The position numbers and the translations under genes were made by a program. Source: Burkholderiales bacterium (GTDB taxonomy: Bacteria > Pseudomonadota > Gammaproteobacteria > Burkholderiales > SG8-39). From it: a stretch of 64,000 nt of DNA. Shown in pieces: positions 42,814 to 52,640 of the stretch (within the stretch, counting starts at the first letter, position 1; every line of letters begins with the position of its first letter). The stretch is taken from positions 1 through 64,000 of the forward strand of contig JADLAV010000061.1 in the NCBI GenBank assembly GCA_020848075.1. The letters run 5' to 3'. The notes below the pieces were generated by a model. The model saw only the letters and a program-made list of their open reading frames with translations, searched no databases and was not told the origin of the DNA.

Positions 42814-43035
42814 CGGTGCGATGTGATTCCGACAACGCAACGTGTTATCCGGCGTGAAAAAATGAGCGGTGGTGTCGGAACGTCGTCGCCGGGTGCTCGC
42901 TCGGAGCGCCTCGGACCGGAGCCGGCAGGGTCGTTTCGGCGCGTCAACGAGGTCGGTGCGGTCGTCGGACCCCGGATCGTCGCTCCCTGCTAGCATTGCC
43001 GGGGCGCGTGCGCCTGCAACGCGCGCGCCCGTCGA

Positions 43036-44010
43036 ATGGACCGCACCGAACGCTTCTACAAGATCCACCAGCTGCTCACCCGCAAGCAGGTCGTGCGGGT
43101 CGACGAGTTCCGCGAGGCTCTCGGCATCTCGCTCGCGACGTTCAAGCGCGACCTCGAGTACCTGCGCGACCGGTTGAACGCGCCGATCGAATGGGACCGC
43201 GCGCGGGGCGGCTACCGGTACGTCGCGCCGAGCCCGGATGCGCCGCGCTACGAGCTGCCGGGCGTGTGGTTCAATGCCTCCGAGATCCGGGCGCTGCTCA
43301 CCCTGCAGCACCTGCTCGCGAACCTCCAGCCCGGGCTGCTCGAGCCGCACGTGAAGCCGCTGCTCGCCCGGCTGCGTGCGCTCCTCGGCGGGGCAGAGCA
43401 TCCCGCGGAGGAGATCGAGCGGCGCATCCGCATCATCCACCTCGGCGCCCGCGCGGTGCGGCTGCCGCACTTCGAGGAGGTCGCGAGCGCGCTCCTCAGG
43501 CGCCAGCGGCTCCGCATTGTGTACCGCGGGCGCGGCAGCGGCGAGCTCACCGAGCGCGAAGTGTCGCCGCAGCGCCTGGTCCACTACCGCGAGAACTGGT
43601 ATCTGGATGCGTGGTGCCACCTGCGGGAGGGCCTGCGCAGCTTCGCGGTGGACGCGATCGAGCGCGTAGCGGTGCTCGACCAGCGCGCCGAGACGGTTCC
43701 GGACGCTGAGCTCGACGAGGTCCTCGCGAGCGGGTACGGCATATTTTCGGGGCCGGTTGCAGCATGGGCGACGCTCCGCTTCAGCGCGGCGCGTGCGCGG
43801 TGGGTCGCCACCGAGCAGTGGCACCCGCAGCAGAAGGGACGATTCGAGGAGGACGGCAGCTACGTGCTCGAGGTGCCGTACTCCGACCCCCGCGAGCTCA
43901 TCATGGACGTCCTGCGCCACGGCCCCGAGGTCGAGTTCCTCGCGCCGGAGGCGCTGCGGCAGGCAGTGCGGCAGCAACTCGAGGTCGCCTTGGCGCGGTA
44001 CCGTAGCTGA
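43036..44010 (+). CDS. YafY-type WYL-domain transcriptional regulator
   Basis: 324 residues. N-terminal winged helix (~1-70) with RFYKIHQLLTRKQVVRVDEF and ISLATFKRDLEYLRD; WYL domain ~145-215 with REVSPQRLVHYRENWYLDAWCHLREGLRSF, where the W-Y-L triplet is present in NWYLDA; WCX C-terminal extension ~240-324. WYL regulators bind nucleic acids or nucleotides and often respond to DNA damage. Divergent from the riboswitch-DUF1631 unit and upstream of the recCBD region, but a 395-bp spacer follows, so co-transcription is uncertain. Confidence 0.9.
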   Translation: MDRTERFYKIHQLLTRKQVVRVDEFREALGISLATFKRDLEYLRDRLNAPIEWDRARGGYRYVAPSPDAPRYELPGVWFNASEIRALLTLQHLLANLQPGLLEPHVKPLLARLRALLGGAEHPAEEIERRIRIIHLGARAVRLPHFEEVASALLRRQRLRIVYRGRGSGELTEREVSPQRLVHYRENWYLDAWCHLREGLRSFAVDAIERVAVLDQRAETVPDAELDEVLASGYGIFSGPVAAWATLRFSAARARWVATEQWHPQQKGRFEEDGSYVLEVPYSDPRELIMDVLRHGPEVEFLAPEALRQAVRQQLEVALARYRS

Positions 44011-44405
44011 TCCGGAGGCTCGCGGGTTGAGCCAGTCGCATACGCACAATCCCGGCTCCACGCACCCATCAAGGAGCTGCCATACCGCAACCGGAATTCC
44101 TCGACCTCAGCGCGATCATCCCGATGCCCGTCTTGCTCGTTTGGGTGGTGCTCGGGAGATAGCCCGCTCGACGGCGCGTCGAGCGCGCCGCGCGGTTATG
44201 CCGGATGCTGCGGATGCGGGGTGAGCCGGCGCTCGGCAGGCAACCTGCGCCGCGCCGCCTGTCAAGGGCGGCGCCGGGGGCACTCGCCTAATTCTGCCGG
44301 GAACGCGACAATCCGGATCAAGCGCGCCGCGTGGCGCGCGACACCCAGCGAGCCGCAGGAACCGATGCTCACCGTGAACGACCGCCCGCACGCCGCAGGA
44401 TACGC
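44011..44405. other. 395-bp spacer without a recognisable gene
   Basis: Holds short open frames only. One reads PEFLDLSAIIPMPVLLVWVVL after AAGGAGCTG and could make a 23-25-residue hydrophobic peptide but lacks an ordinary start codon. The promoter for the CpgS-like/recCBD run is expected here; none stands out. Confidence 0.5.
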
Positions 44406-45773
44406 ATGCCCGCCGTGAAACGCATCGTGATCATGGGCGCGGCGGGCCGCGACTTCCACGACTTCAACGTCGTCTTCCGGGACGACCCGGCGTGCGAGGT
44501 CCTTGCCTTCACCGCCGCGCAGATTCCCGCAATCGCTGGGCGCGTGTATCCACCCGTGCTCGCGGGGCCGCGCTACCCGCAGGGCATTCCGATCGTTCCG
44601 GAGGCCGAGCTTGCCCGCCTGATCGAGACGCGGGACGTCGACGAGGTCGTGTTCGCCTACAGCGATGTCTCGCACGAGGCCGTGATGCACCGGGCCTCGC
44701 TCGCGATCGCGCTCGGTGCGGACTTCCGGCTGCTCGGCGCACGCTCGACCATGCTGCGCGCCGCGCGGCCGGTCGTCTCGATCTGCGCCGTGCGCACCGG
44801 GTGCGGCAAGAGCCCCGCGACGCGCCGGATCGCCGGGACGCTGCGCGCGGCCGGCCTTCGGGTAGGCGTCGTGCGTCATCCGATGCCCTACGGAGATCTC
44901 GCGGCGCAGGCGGTGCAGCGCTTCGCCAGCACGGCCGACCTGGATGCCGCTCGCTGCACGCTCGAGGAGCGCGAGGAGTACGAGCCGCACATCGCCGCCG
45001 GGCAGGTCGTCTATGCGGGCGTGGACTACGCCCGGCTGCTGCGGCTCGTGGAACGCGAGTCCGACGTGATCGTCTGGGATGGCGGCAACAACGACCTGCC
45101 GTTCTTCGTTCCGGATCTCGAGCTCGTGCTCGCCGACCCGCAGCGCGCCGGGCATGAGCGCACCTACCATCCCGGCGAGGCGAACCTGCTGCGCGCCGAC
45201 GTCGTCGTGCTCACGAAGCTCGACTCCGCGCAGCCGGACGACGCGGGGCGTCTGCGTGCGAGCGTGCGCGCCGCGAACCCGCGCGCAGCCATCGTCGAGT
45301 CCGCGATGCCGGCGGTGGCGGACGCGCCCGAGCGGATTGCCGGCGCGCGGGTGCTCGTCGTCGAGGACGGGCCGACGCTGACGCACGGCGGCATGGCGTT
45401 TGGCGCGGGCGCGCTCGTCGCGCGAGGGCACGGGGCTGCCGAGCTCGTCGATCCGCGCCCATATGCGGTCGGAAGCTTGCGCGAGGTGTTCGCGACGAAT
45501 CCTCACATCGGCCCCGTCCTGCCGGCAATGGGCTATGGGGAGGCGCAGATCGGCGAGCTCGCGGCGACGATCGCTGCGGCGCCGTGCGACCTGGTATTGA
45601 TCGCGAGCCCGGTCGACCTGCGCCGGCTGATCGCGATCCGCCAGCCGACGACCCGCGTCTCGTACGCATTCGAGGAGATCGGCGTGCCGAGACTCCCCGC
45701 GCTCCTCGCTCCGATCATCGAGCGGGCGCGCAAGACCGGGGCGTCCGCGAGCGCGCCGCCGCGCGACGGATGA
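44406..45773 (+). CDS. CpgS-like P-loop protein (cyclic 2,3-diphosphoglycerate synthetase family)
   Basis: 455 residues from the ATG at 44406. N-terminal nucleotide-binding-like part RIVIMGAAGRDFHDFNVVFR; P-loop AVRTGCGKSPATRRIAG (~128-144); SDVIVWDGGNNDLPFF and VVVLTKLDSAQPDD resemble Walker B and NKxD-type positions of GTPases. Archaeal members make cyclic 2,3-diphosphoglycerate, but bacterial homologues of this length are usually listed only as GTPases, and the bacterial role is not established. It overlaps recC by 4 bp, so expression is coupled to the recombination genes. Confidence 0.8.
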   Translation: MPAVKRIVIMGAAGRDFHDFNVVFRDDPACEVLAFTAAQIPAIAGRVYPPVLAGPRYPQGIPIVPEAELARLIETRDVDEVVFAYSDVSHEAVMHRASLAIALGADFRLLGARSTMLRAARPVVSICAVRTGCGKSPATRRIAGTLRAAGLRVGVVRHPMPYGDLAAQAVQRFASTADLDAARCTLEEREEYEPHIAAGQVVYAGVDYARLLRLVERESDVIVWDGGNNDLPFFVPDLELVLADPQRAGHERTYHPGEANLLRADVVVLTKLDSAQPDDAGRLRASVRAANPRAAIVESAMPAVADAPERIAGARVLVVEDGPTLTHGGMAFGAGALVARGHGAAELVDPRPYAVGSLREVFATNPHIGPVLPAMGYGEAQIGELAATIAAAPCDLVLIASPVDLRRLIAIRQPTTRVSYAFEEIGVPRLPALLAPIIERARKTGASASAPPRDG

Positions 45774-48700
45774 TGCTGCGCGTCGTCCAGAGCAATCGCC
45801 TGGAGACGCTCGCCGAGGCACTGGCGCGCGCACTGCAAGAGGCGCCGCTCCCGCCGCTCCTGCCCGAGACGATCGTCGTTCAATCCGATGGGATCGCGCG
45901 CTGGCTCAAGCTCGCGCTCGCCGACCGGCTCGGCATCGCCGCCGGGCTGCGGTTCGTGTATCCAGCAGGGTACGTCTGGGAGCTCGTCGCGCGGGTGGTT
46001 CCGGGCGTGCCGGAAGACTCGCCGCTCGCACCGGAGCTGCTGAAGTGGCGCATCGCCGCCGCGCTGCCCGCCATCGCCGCGGAGCGCCGCTTCGCGTCCC
46101 TGGCGCGCTACCTCGACGCGAGCGATGCGCTCATGGCATACCAGCTCGCCGAGGGGCTGGCGGCGGCGTTCGACCGCTACGTCGTCTACCGTCCGGACTG
46201 GATCGCAGCATGGGGCCGCGGTGCCGAGTGCGGCCTCGGACCGGACGAGGCCTGGCAGGCGGCGCTCTGGCGTGCCGTGCTCGCGGGTCTGCCCGAGGTC
46301 GCGCGCACCGATCCGCGAGAGCGCTTTCTCGCGTCGCTCGCGCACGACGCAGCTGCGCAGCGCGCCTTGCCTCCGCGGTTGCATCTTTTCGCGATCGAGG
46401 CGCTGCCCCCTGTCTATCTGGAGACTTTCCGGGCGATCGCGGCCCACCGCGAGGTGCGGCTCTGGATCGTCAATCCCTGCCGCGAGTACTGGCCGCTCAT
46501 CGACGATCCGCGCCGGGTCGCGCGCGCGCGCGCCGAAGGCGGGCCGGAGGCGGAACATCGCGAGACGGGCAACCGCCTGCTCGCCTACCTCGGGCGGCAC
46601 GGCCGCGCGCTCATCGATGGGCTCGCCGATGAGCTGTCCGATGGACCGGGCGGCAACCACGCGTCCGCATGCTTCGTCGATCCCGTTTCCAGCAGCGCCC
46701 GCCCGTCCCCGCCGACGCTGCTCGCGGCGCTGCAGTCGGACGTCCTGAATCTGCGCGAGCGCGGCGACGAGGGCGCGCCGCCCCTCCCGCTCGCCGCGGC
46801 CGACGATTCGCTGGCGGTACGGGTCTGCCACAGCCCGATGCGCGAGGTGGAGGTGCTGCACGATCAGCTGCTCGACCGGTTCGAGCGCGATCCGGCGCTG
46901 CGACCCGCGGACGTCCTGGTGCTCATGCCCGATGTAGCCACCTACGCGCCGTTCGTCGACGCGGTATTCGGTACGGCCCCGCGCGCGCGGCGCATTCCCT
47001 ACGCGATCGCCGACCGCACGGGTCCGGCGGGCGGTGAGGCGCTGCGTGCCTTTCACACCCTGCTTGCGCTTCCCGACGGACGGCTCGAAGCCGAGCAGCT
47101 GCTCGCGCTCCTCGAGATGCCTCTGCTGGCGCGCCGATTCGGTATCGCGCCGGCCGATCTCGCGACGTTGCGCGTGTGGGTCGAGCGGGCGCGCATCCGC
47201 TGGGGTGCCGACGCGGATGACCGCGTGCGACGCGGGCTGCCGGCTGCGCGCGCGCACAGCTGGCGTGCCGGGCTCGAGCGGCTCTTCCTGGGATACGCGA
47301 TGGCGGGCGATGGCGGCGAGCTCTTCGCCGGCGTGCTGCCGGTGAGCGGCGTGGAGGGCGGGGACGCGGAGCTCGCCGCGCGTCTGGCGCGGTTCGCCGA
47401 GAGCGCGTTCGCGCTGGAGGCGAGTCTGCGCGAGCTCCGGTTGCTCGCGGATTGGAGCGCCCTGCTCGGAGAGGCGCTCGAGAGGTTCCTGGCGCCGGAC
47501 GAGGCGCAGGCCGCCGACGTCCTCGAGATCCGGTCGGTGCTCGAGCGGATGGCGATGCACGGAACCGCGAGCGGCTTTCGGGCGAAGGTGCCGCTCGCCG
47601 TGGTGCGGGAGCACCTGCGGGGCGAGCTCACTGCCCCGGCTGCCGGTCGCGCCTTCCTCGCCGGCGGGGTGACTTTCGCCGCGATCGCAGCGGCGCGTCC
47701 GATCCCGGCGCAGGTCGTGTGCCTCATCGGCATGAGCGACGGCAGCTTCCCGCGCGAGGAGCGCCCGCCGGGCTTCGACCTCACGGCGCGCTCGGCGCGG
47801 CGGGGCGACCGCGTGCGCCGCGACGAGGATCGCTATGCGCTGCTGCAGGCAGTGCTCGCCGCGCGGGGGGCGCTCTACATCAGCTACGTCGGCCGGAGCG
47901 TGCGGGACAACAAGCCGCTGCCGCCGTCGCCGCTCGTGGCGTCGCTGCTCGACGCCGCCCGCCGCGCGCTGGCGCCCTCCGTGCGGGATGCCGCGATGCA
48001 CGCCGTCCTCCTCGAGGCGCCGCTGCAGCCGTTCAGCCGGCGCTATCAGCCCGCCTCGGTGACTTTCACGTACGCGGAGGAATACGCGCGGCGCGTGCCG
48101 CCCGCGCCCGCGCCGCGCTTTGCCGGGCGCGTGATCGAGGCGCCCGAGGCGGCTGCGCCGGTCGTCACGCTTGCGGCACTCGCCCGCTTCCTCGCCAATC
48201 CGGCGCGGCACTTCTTTGAGCGGCGACTCGGCCTGCGCCTCGAGGCCGCCGGCGGCCCGATCGAGGGCACCGAGCCATTCGTGCTCGCGGAGCTCGCGGG
48301 CTGGGAGGCGGACCAGCGCGCATTCGAGCTGCGGCGCGCCGGTCGCAGCGCGGCCGATGTGGGGCAGATCCTTCGCGGCGCGGGGCTCGTTCCGGACGGC
48401 GCGGCGGGCGACGTGGCGCTCGCCAGGCGTCTCGCCGATGTCGAGCCGATCGTCGCGGCGCTCGCGCGCGTGCCCAGCGCGGCGCCCATCGAAGCGGAGC
48501 TCACGCTCGGCGCGACGCGCCTCGCGCTGCGACTGGATGGGCTGACACCCGAGGGCCGGCTGGCCTGGCGGATCGGGAAGCTCCGCGCGGCGGACCGCCT
48601 GCGCGCCTGGGTCGAACACCTCGCGCTCGTCGCGCTTGCGCCGAGTGGCGTCGCGCCGCGCACCCGGCTCCTCGCGCGGAAGGCGACGGTGACGTTCGAC

Positions 48701-49006
48701 GGCGCAGAAGCCCCGCGGGCACGCCTGGCGGAGCTCCTCGTGCTCTACACGACGGGCGAGCGCGAGCCGCTGCCGTTCCTCCCGGAAACCGCGCTGGCGT
48801 TCGCGGCTGCGCGACGCAGCCCGAAGGCTGCGGGCGGAACCGACGGGCCGTTGCGAGCGGCGGCTCGCAAGTGGAGCGAGGAACGCGAGGCCGATGCGTA
48901 TCTCTCGCTCGCATTCGGCGACATCCCGCAGCTCGATGGGCGGTTCGCCGAGATCGCACAGGCCGTGTTCGGCCCTCTGCTCGATGCGGAGCGCATCGAT
49001 GCCTGA
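45770..49006 (+). CDS. recC: Exodeoxyribonuclease V gamma subunit (RecC)
   Basis: 1078 residues from the ATG that overlaps the previous stop (two ATGs in a row, 45770/45773). Typical RecC start MLRVVQSNRLETLAEAL, ETIVVQSDGIARWLKL; middle region PADVLVLMPDVATYAPFVDAVF, RIPYAIADR; VCLIGMSDGSFPREERPPGFDL; ISYVGRSVRDNKPLPPSPLV. The protein reads Chi and splits strands but has lost helicase and nuclease motifs. Slightly shorter than E. coli RecC (1122). Confidence 0.93.
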   Translation: MMLRVVQSNRLETLAEALARALQEAPLPPLLPETIVVQSDGIARWLKLALADRLGIAAGLRFVYPAGYVWELVARVVPGVPEDSPLAPELLKWRIAAALPAIAAERRFASLARYLDASDALMAYQLAEGLAAAFDRYVVYRPDWIAAWGRGAECGLGPDEAWQAALWRAVLAGLPEVARTDPRERFLASLAHDAAAQRALPPRLHLFAIEALPPVYLETFRAIAAHREVRLWIVNPCREYWPLIDDPRRVARARAEGGPEAEHRETGNRLLAYLGRHGRALIDGLADELSDGPGGNHASACFVDPVSSSARPSPPTLLAALQSDVLNLRERGDEGAPPLPLAAADDSLAVRVCHSPMREVEVLHDQLLDRFERDPALRPADVLVLMPDVATYAPFVDAVFGTAPRARRIPYAIADRTGPAGGEALRAFHTLLALPDGRLEAEQLLALLEMPLLARRFGIAPADLATLRVWVERARIRWGADADDRVRRGLPAARAHSWRAGLERLFLGYAMAGDGGELFAGVLPVSGVEGGDAELAARLARFAESAFALEASLRELRLLADWSALLGEALERFLAPDEAQAADVLEIRSVLERMAMHGTASGFRAKVPLAVVREHLRGELTAPAAGRAFLAGGVTFAAIAAARPIPAQVVCLIGMSDGSFPREERPPGFDLTARSARRGDRVRRDEDRYALLQAVLAARGALYISYVGRSVRDNKPLPPSPLVASLLDAARRALAPSVRDAAMHAVLLEAPLQPFSRRYQPASVTFTYAEEYARRVPPAPAPRFAGRVIEAPEAAAPVVTLAALARFLANPARHFFERRLGLRLEAAGGPIEGTEPFVLAELAGWEADQRAFELRRAGRSAADVGQILRGAGLVPDGAAGDVALARRLADVEPIVAALARVPSAAPIEAELTLGATRLALRLDGLTPEGRLAWRIGKLRAADRLRAWVEHLALVALAPSGVAPRTRLLARKATVTFDGAEAPRARLAELLVLYTTGEREPLPFLPETALAFAAARRSPKAAGGTDGPLRAAARKWSEEREADAYLSLAFGDIPQLDGRFAEIAQAVFGPLLDAERIDA

Positions 49007-52000
49007 CCGGGACTTCGCGCCACTCGATTTCGCGAGCGCGCCGCTCGCGGGCAACGTGCTCGTCGAGGCGAGCGCCGGCACCGGCAAGACCTGGACCATC
49101 GCGGCGCTCGTGCTCAGGCTGCTGCTCGAGTGGCGCCCCGGTGGCCGGCCCTGCCGGATCGAGGACATTCTCGTCGTAACCTACACGAAGGCCGCGACCG
49201 CCGAGCTGCGCGAGCGGATCCGCGCGCTGCTCGTCGCCGCCCGCGACGGGCTCGCGACCGGTCGCAGCGACGATCCGCGCATCGCTCACGCGCTTGCCGC
49301 GAGCGCAGGGCGGAGGCAGGCCGCGCTGCACGATCTCGAGCTCGCGATCGAGAGCTTCGATCTCGCCCCGGTCCACACGATCCATGGCTTTTGCCAGCGC
49401 GCGCTCAGCGAGCATGCGTTCGAGAGCGCGCGACCGTTTGCAGCCGAGATCCTGGCCGACGAGACGACTTTGCGCGAGCGCGCGGCGCAGGACTTCTGGC
49501 GCCGCGAGCTGGCGGTCGTGAGCGCGGGGCGCGCGGCCGTGATGCTCGCACGCTTCGGTGGCCCGTCGGGCGTGCTCGCGCGCATCGGGGCAGCGCTCGA
49601 CCGCCCCTACGCGGAGATCGTGCCGGACGGTCCGCCGCCCGACCTCGACGCTGCGCACGGGCGGGTGGCCGACGCCTTCGCCGATGCCCGCGCGATCTGG
49701 GAAACCGGGCGCGCAGCGATTACGGCCGCCGTTGCCGGCGCGAAGCTGCACGCCGGGTCGTATCCACCGCATGCGTTGACGGACTGGTGGCAGACCTTCG
49801 ACGAGTACTTCCGCGGGGACGCCGACGGAGAGGCGCCGCCGAAGCTTGCAAAGCTCACGCCGGAAGCCCTGGCAAGAGGCAAGACCAAGACGGGCACGCT
49901 TCCGGAGCATCCGTTCTTCGGGCGCGTCGGCGCGCTCGTGGGCGCGAACGAGGCGCTCGCCGCCGCGCACGCCGCGGCAGACGCCGACCTCGTGCAGCGC
50001 GCGCTGCGCTTCTGCCGCGAGGAGGTCGCGCGCGACAAGGAGCGTCTCGGCGTGCAGTCCTACGACGACCTGCTGCTCGGGCTGCGCCGGGCCCTGGAAG
50101 GCGCCGGCGGCGCGGATCTCGCCGGCGCGCTGCGTCTTCGCTACCAGGCCGCGCTCATCGACGAGTTCCAGGACACCGATCCCACGCAGGCGGAGATCCT
50201 GCAGCGCATCTGGGGCGGCACCGCGCAGCCGCTCTACTTCGTCGGCGACCCGAAGCAGGCGATCTATGGCTTCCGCGGGGCGGACGTCTTCGCCTACCTC
50301 GCGGCGCGCGAGCGCGTCGGCGCGTGCTACACCCTCGTCGTCAACCAGCGCTCCGACCCGCCGCTGCTCGACGCGGTGGCCGCCCTCTTCGCCGGCCGCG
50401 CGCGGTTCGTCATTCCGGAGATCGGATTCCCGCCGGTGCGACCGACCTCGCGCGCGCGGCCGCGACTGAACGTCGACGACGGCGCGGCCCCCTTCACCGT
50501 GTGGCGCGTTCCGCGGGATGAAGACGCCACCAAGGACGCCGTGCGAGAGCGCATCGCGCGCGCGGTGGCGGAGGACATCGCGCGCCTCCTCGAACGCTCG
50601 CGCGCCGAGCGGGCCCTGATCGAGCTGCCGGGGGAGCGGCCGCGGCCGCTCGCCGGCGGCGACATCGCGGTGCTCGTCGGCACCCACCGGGAAGGCGACA
50701 TCGTGCGCAAGGCGCTCGCGGCTGCAGGGCTGACGAGCGTCACGTACGGTGCGGACAGCGTGTTCGCTTCGCACGAGGCGATCGAGCTCGAGCGCGTCCT
50801 CGTCGCGGCGGCCGACCTGGGAAGCGAACCGCGCCTGCGCGCCGCGCTCGCCACCGACTTCTTCGGGCTCGATGCGGAGGCTCTCGCCCGGCTCGCGGCC
50901 GACGGCGCCGAGTGGGAAGGCTGGGTCGAGCGCTTCCGGGCGTATCACACGCTCGCGCGCGAGGACGGATTCGCGCGCATGTGGCGCGAGCTCGCCGTGC
51001 GCGAAGGCATCGCCGCACGGCTGCTCGCGCATCCCGATGGGGAGCGGCGCATGACCAATGTCACGCACCTCGTCGAGCTCCTGCACCGGCGCGTGGAGGA
51101 GGAGGGCCTCGACCTCGCGGAGCTCGCGCGGGCGCTCGCGCACGCGCGGGACGGCCCGATGCGCGATCCGGATGCCGAGCAGCTCCGCCTCGAATCCGAC
51201 GAGCACCTGGTGAACATCGTGACCGTGCATCGGGCGAAAGGCCTCGAGTTTCCGGTGGTCTACTGCCCCTTCCTCTGGGACGGCCGCCAGCGGGCAAGCC
51301 GCGATGCGACGCCGGTGTTCCACCCGCCGGGGGCCGGGCAACGTGCCGTCGTCGATCTCGGCGGCCCGGATGTCAAGCGACACCAGCGGCTCGCAGCGGT
51401 GGAGGAGCTGGCGGGAGATCTTCGCCTCGCGTATGTCGCGCTCACCCGCGCGCGCCACCGCTGCACCGTCGTGTGGGGCGTGCTGCCGGACGCGGGCACG
51501 TCGGCGCTCGCATGGCTGCTGCACGGAGCGGAAAGGCCCGCCGGAGATGCGCACGGCGGCGCAGAAGCCGATCCGCTCACCTTGCTCGAGCACGCCTGGA
51601 AATCCATCGATGACGAGGCCATCGCCGAGCGGCTGTCGCGGCTCGCGCAGGATGCGCGCGGCGCGATCGCGGTAACGGCGCTGCCGGCGCCGGGCGAGAT
51701 GCCGGCGACGCGCGGGCCGGCCGCGCCCGAGCCGCTCGTGGCAAGGTCGTTCCCGGGAACGGTGAGCCCCGCCTGGCACATGTCGAGCTTCACCGCGCTG
51801 GTTGCCCGCACGGAGTCCGAATCGCCGGATCACGACCCGCTGCGGATTCCCGAGGGCGCGTCGCGCCGCGCCGCGCGGCGGGACGCGTTCGGGATTCCCG
51901 GCGGGGTGCGCTTCGGCACCGCGCTGCATCGCGTGCTCGAGCAGCTCGATTTCGCCGGGGCCGGCGAGGCGCGCGTGACGGGGATCGTCGGGCGCGAGCT

Positions 52001-52640
52001 CGCTGCCGCCGGGCTGGATCCGGCCTGGGTGCCGGCGGTGGTCCGCCTAGTCGCGGACGTGCTCGAAACGCCCCTCGAGGACGGCGGATTCGCGCTGCGG
52101 CAGCTCGAGCGCGCGCGGCGCCTGGACGAGCTGGAGTTCACCTACCCCGTGCGCGCGGCCGCCGGCGTCGAGCTCGCCCGGGTGCTCGGGCCGCTGCGTG
52201 CGCTCGGCTCTCGCGTTCCCGAAGCGATCGGGTCGCTCATCCTCGCCCCCGCGCGCGGTTTCATGCGGGGATTCATCGACCTCGTGTTCGAGCGCGAGGG
52301 AATCTACTTCATCGCGGACTACAAGTCGAACTGGCTCGGCGACACGCTCGCGGACTACGCACCGGCCCGCCTCGGCGCGGCAATGGCCGCATCGTTCTAC
52401 GATTTGCAGTACCTCGTGTACACCGTCGCGCTGCACCGGATGCTCGCCGGGCGGTTGCGCGACTACGATTACGACCGGCATTTCGGCGGGGTGTACTACC
52501 TCTTCGCACGCGGCATGCATCCGGCGCAGGGTCCGGCGGCCGGCGTGTACTTCGCTCGGCCCGAGCGCGCGCTCGTGGAAGCGCTCGACGCGTGCCTCGC
52601 GCCCGAGCATGGCCTGATCCTGCGCGAGGCGGTCGCGTGA
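48999..52640 (+). CDS. recB: Exodeoxyribonuclease V beta subunit (RecB)
   Basis: 1213 residues from the ATG overlapping recC by 8 bp. UvrD-type helicase motifs: Walker A EASAGTGKTWTIAAL, Ia YTKAATAELRERI, II IDEFQDTDPTQAEIL, III VGDPKQAIYGFRGAD, V VHRAKGLEFPVVY, VI AYVALTRARHR. The C-terminal nuclease domain has FIDLVFE and IADYKSNWLG with the catalytic Asp-Lys. Works with RecC and RecD in double-strand break repair and in degrading linear foreign DNA. Confidence 0.95.
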   Translation: MPDRDFAPLDFASAPLAGNVLVEASAGTGKTWTIAALVLRLLLEWRPGGRPCRIEDILVVTYTKAATAELRERIRALLVAARDGLATGRSDDPRIAHALAASAGRRQAALHDLELAIESFDLAPVHTIHGFCQRALSEHAFESARPFAAEILADETTLRERAAQDFWRRELAVVSAGRAAVMLARFGGPSGVLARIGAALDRPYAEIVPDGPPPDLDAAHGRVADAFADARAIWETGRAAITAAVAGAKLHAGSYPPHALTDWWQTFDEYFRGDADGEAPPKLAKLTPEALARGKTKTGTLPEHPFFGRVGALVGANEALAAAHAAADADLVQRALRFCREEVARDKERLGVQSYDDLLLGLRRALEGAGGADLAGALRLRYQAALIDEFQDTDPTQAEILQRIWGGTAQPLYFVGDPKQAIYGFRGADVFAYLAARERVGACYTLVVNQRSDPPLLDAVAALFAGRARFVIPEIGFPPVRPTSRARPRLNVDDGAAPFTVWRVPRDEDATKDAVRERIARAVAEDIARLLERSRAERALIELPGERPRPLAGGDIAVLVGTHREGDIVRKALAAAGLTSVTYGADSVFASHEAIELERVLVAAADLGSEPRLRAALATDFFGLDAEALARLAADGAEWEGWVERFRAYHTLAREDGFARMWRELAVREGIAARLLAHPDGERRMTNVTHLVELLHRRVEEEGLDLAELARALAHARDGPMRDPDAEQLRLESDEHLVNIVTVHRAKGLEFPVVYCPFLWDGRQRASRDATPVFHPPGAGQRAVVDLGGPDVKRHQRLAAVEELAGDLRLAYVALTRARHRCTVVWGVLPDAGTSALAWLLHGAERPAGDAHGGAEADPLTLLEHAWKSIDDEAIAERLSRLAQDARGAIAVTALPAPGEMPATRGPAAPEPLVARSFPGTVSPAWHMSSFTALVARTESESPDHDPLRIPEGASRRAARRDAFGIPGGVRFGTALHRVLEQLDFAGAGEARVTGIVGRELAAAGLDPAWVPAVVRLVADVLETPLEDGGFALRQLERARRLDELEFTYPVRAAAGVELARVLGPLRALGSRVPEAIGSLILAPARGFMRGFIDLVFEREGIYFIADYKSNWLGDTLADYAPARLGAAMAASFYDLQYLVYTVALHRMLAGRLRDYDYDRHFGGVYYLFARGMHPAQGPAAGVYFARPERALVEALDACLAPEHGLILREAVA

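Noticed and set aside
44090-44162. Possible 23-25-residue membrane peptide (hydrophobic frame after AAGGAG)
   Set aside because: No ATG, GTG or TTG at the right distance from the ribosome-like sequence; too short to judge.
45533-51929. Long minus-strand open frames opposite recC and recB (over 1100 codons each)
   Set aside because: Composition is Arg/Ala/Glu-rich with no motifs, whereas the plus-strand frames carry complete RecC and RecB motifs and overlapping starts.
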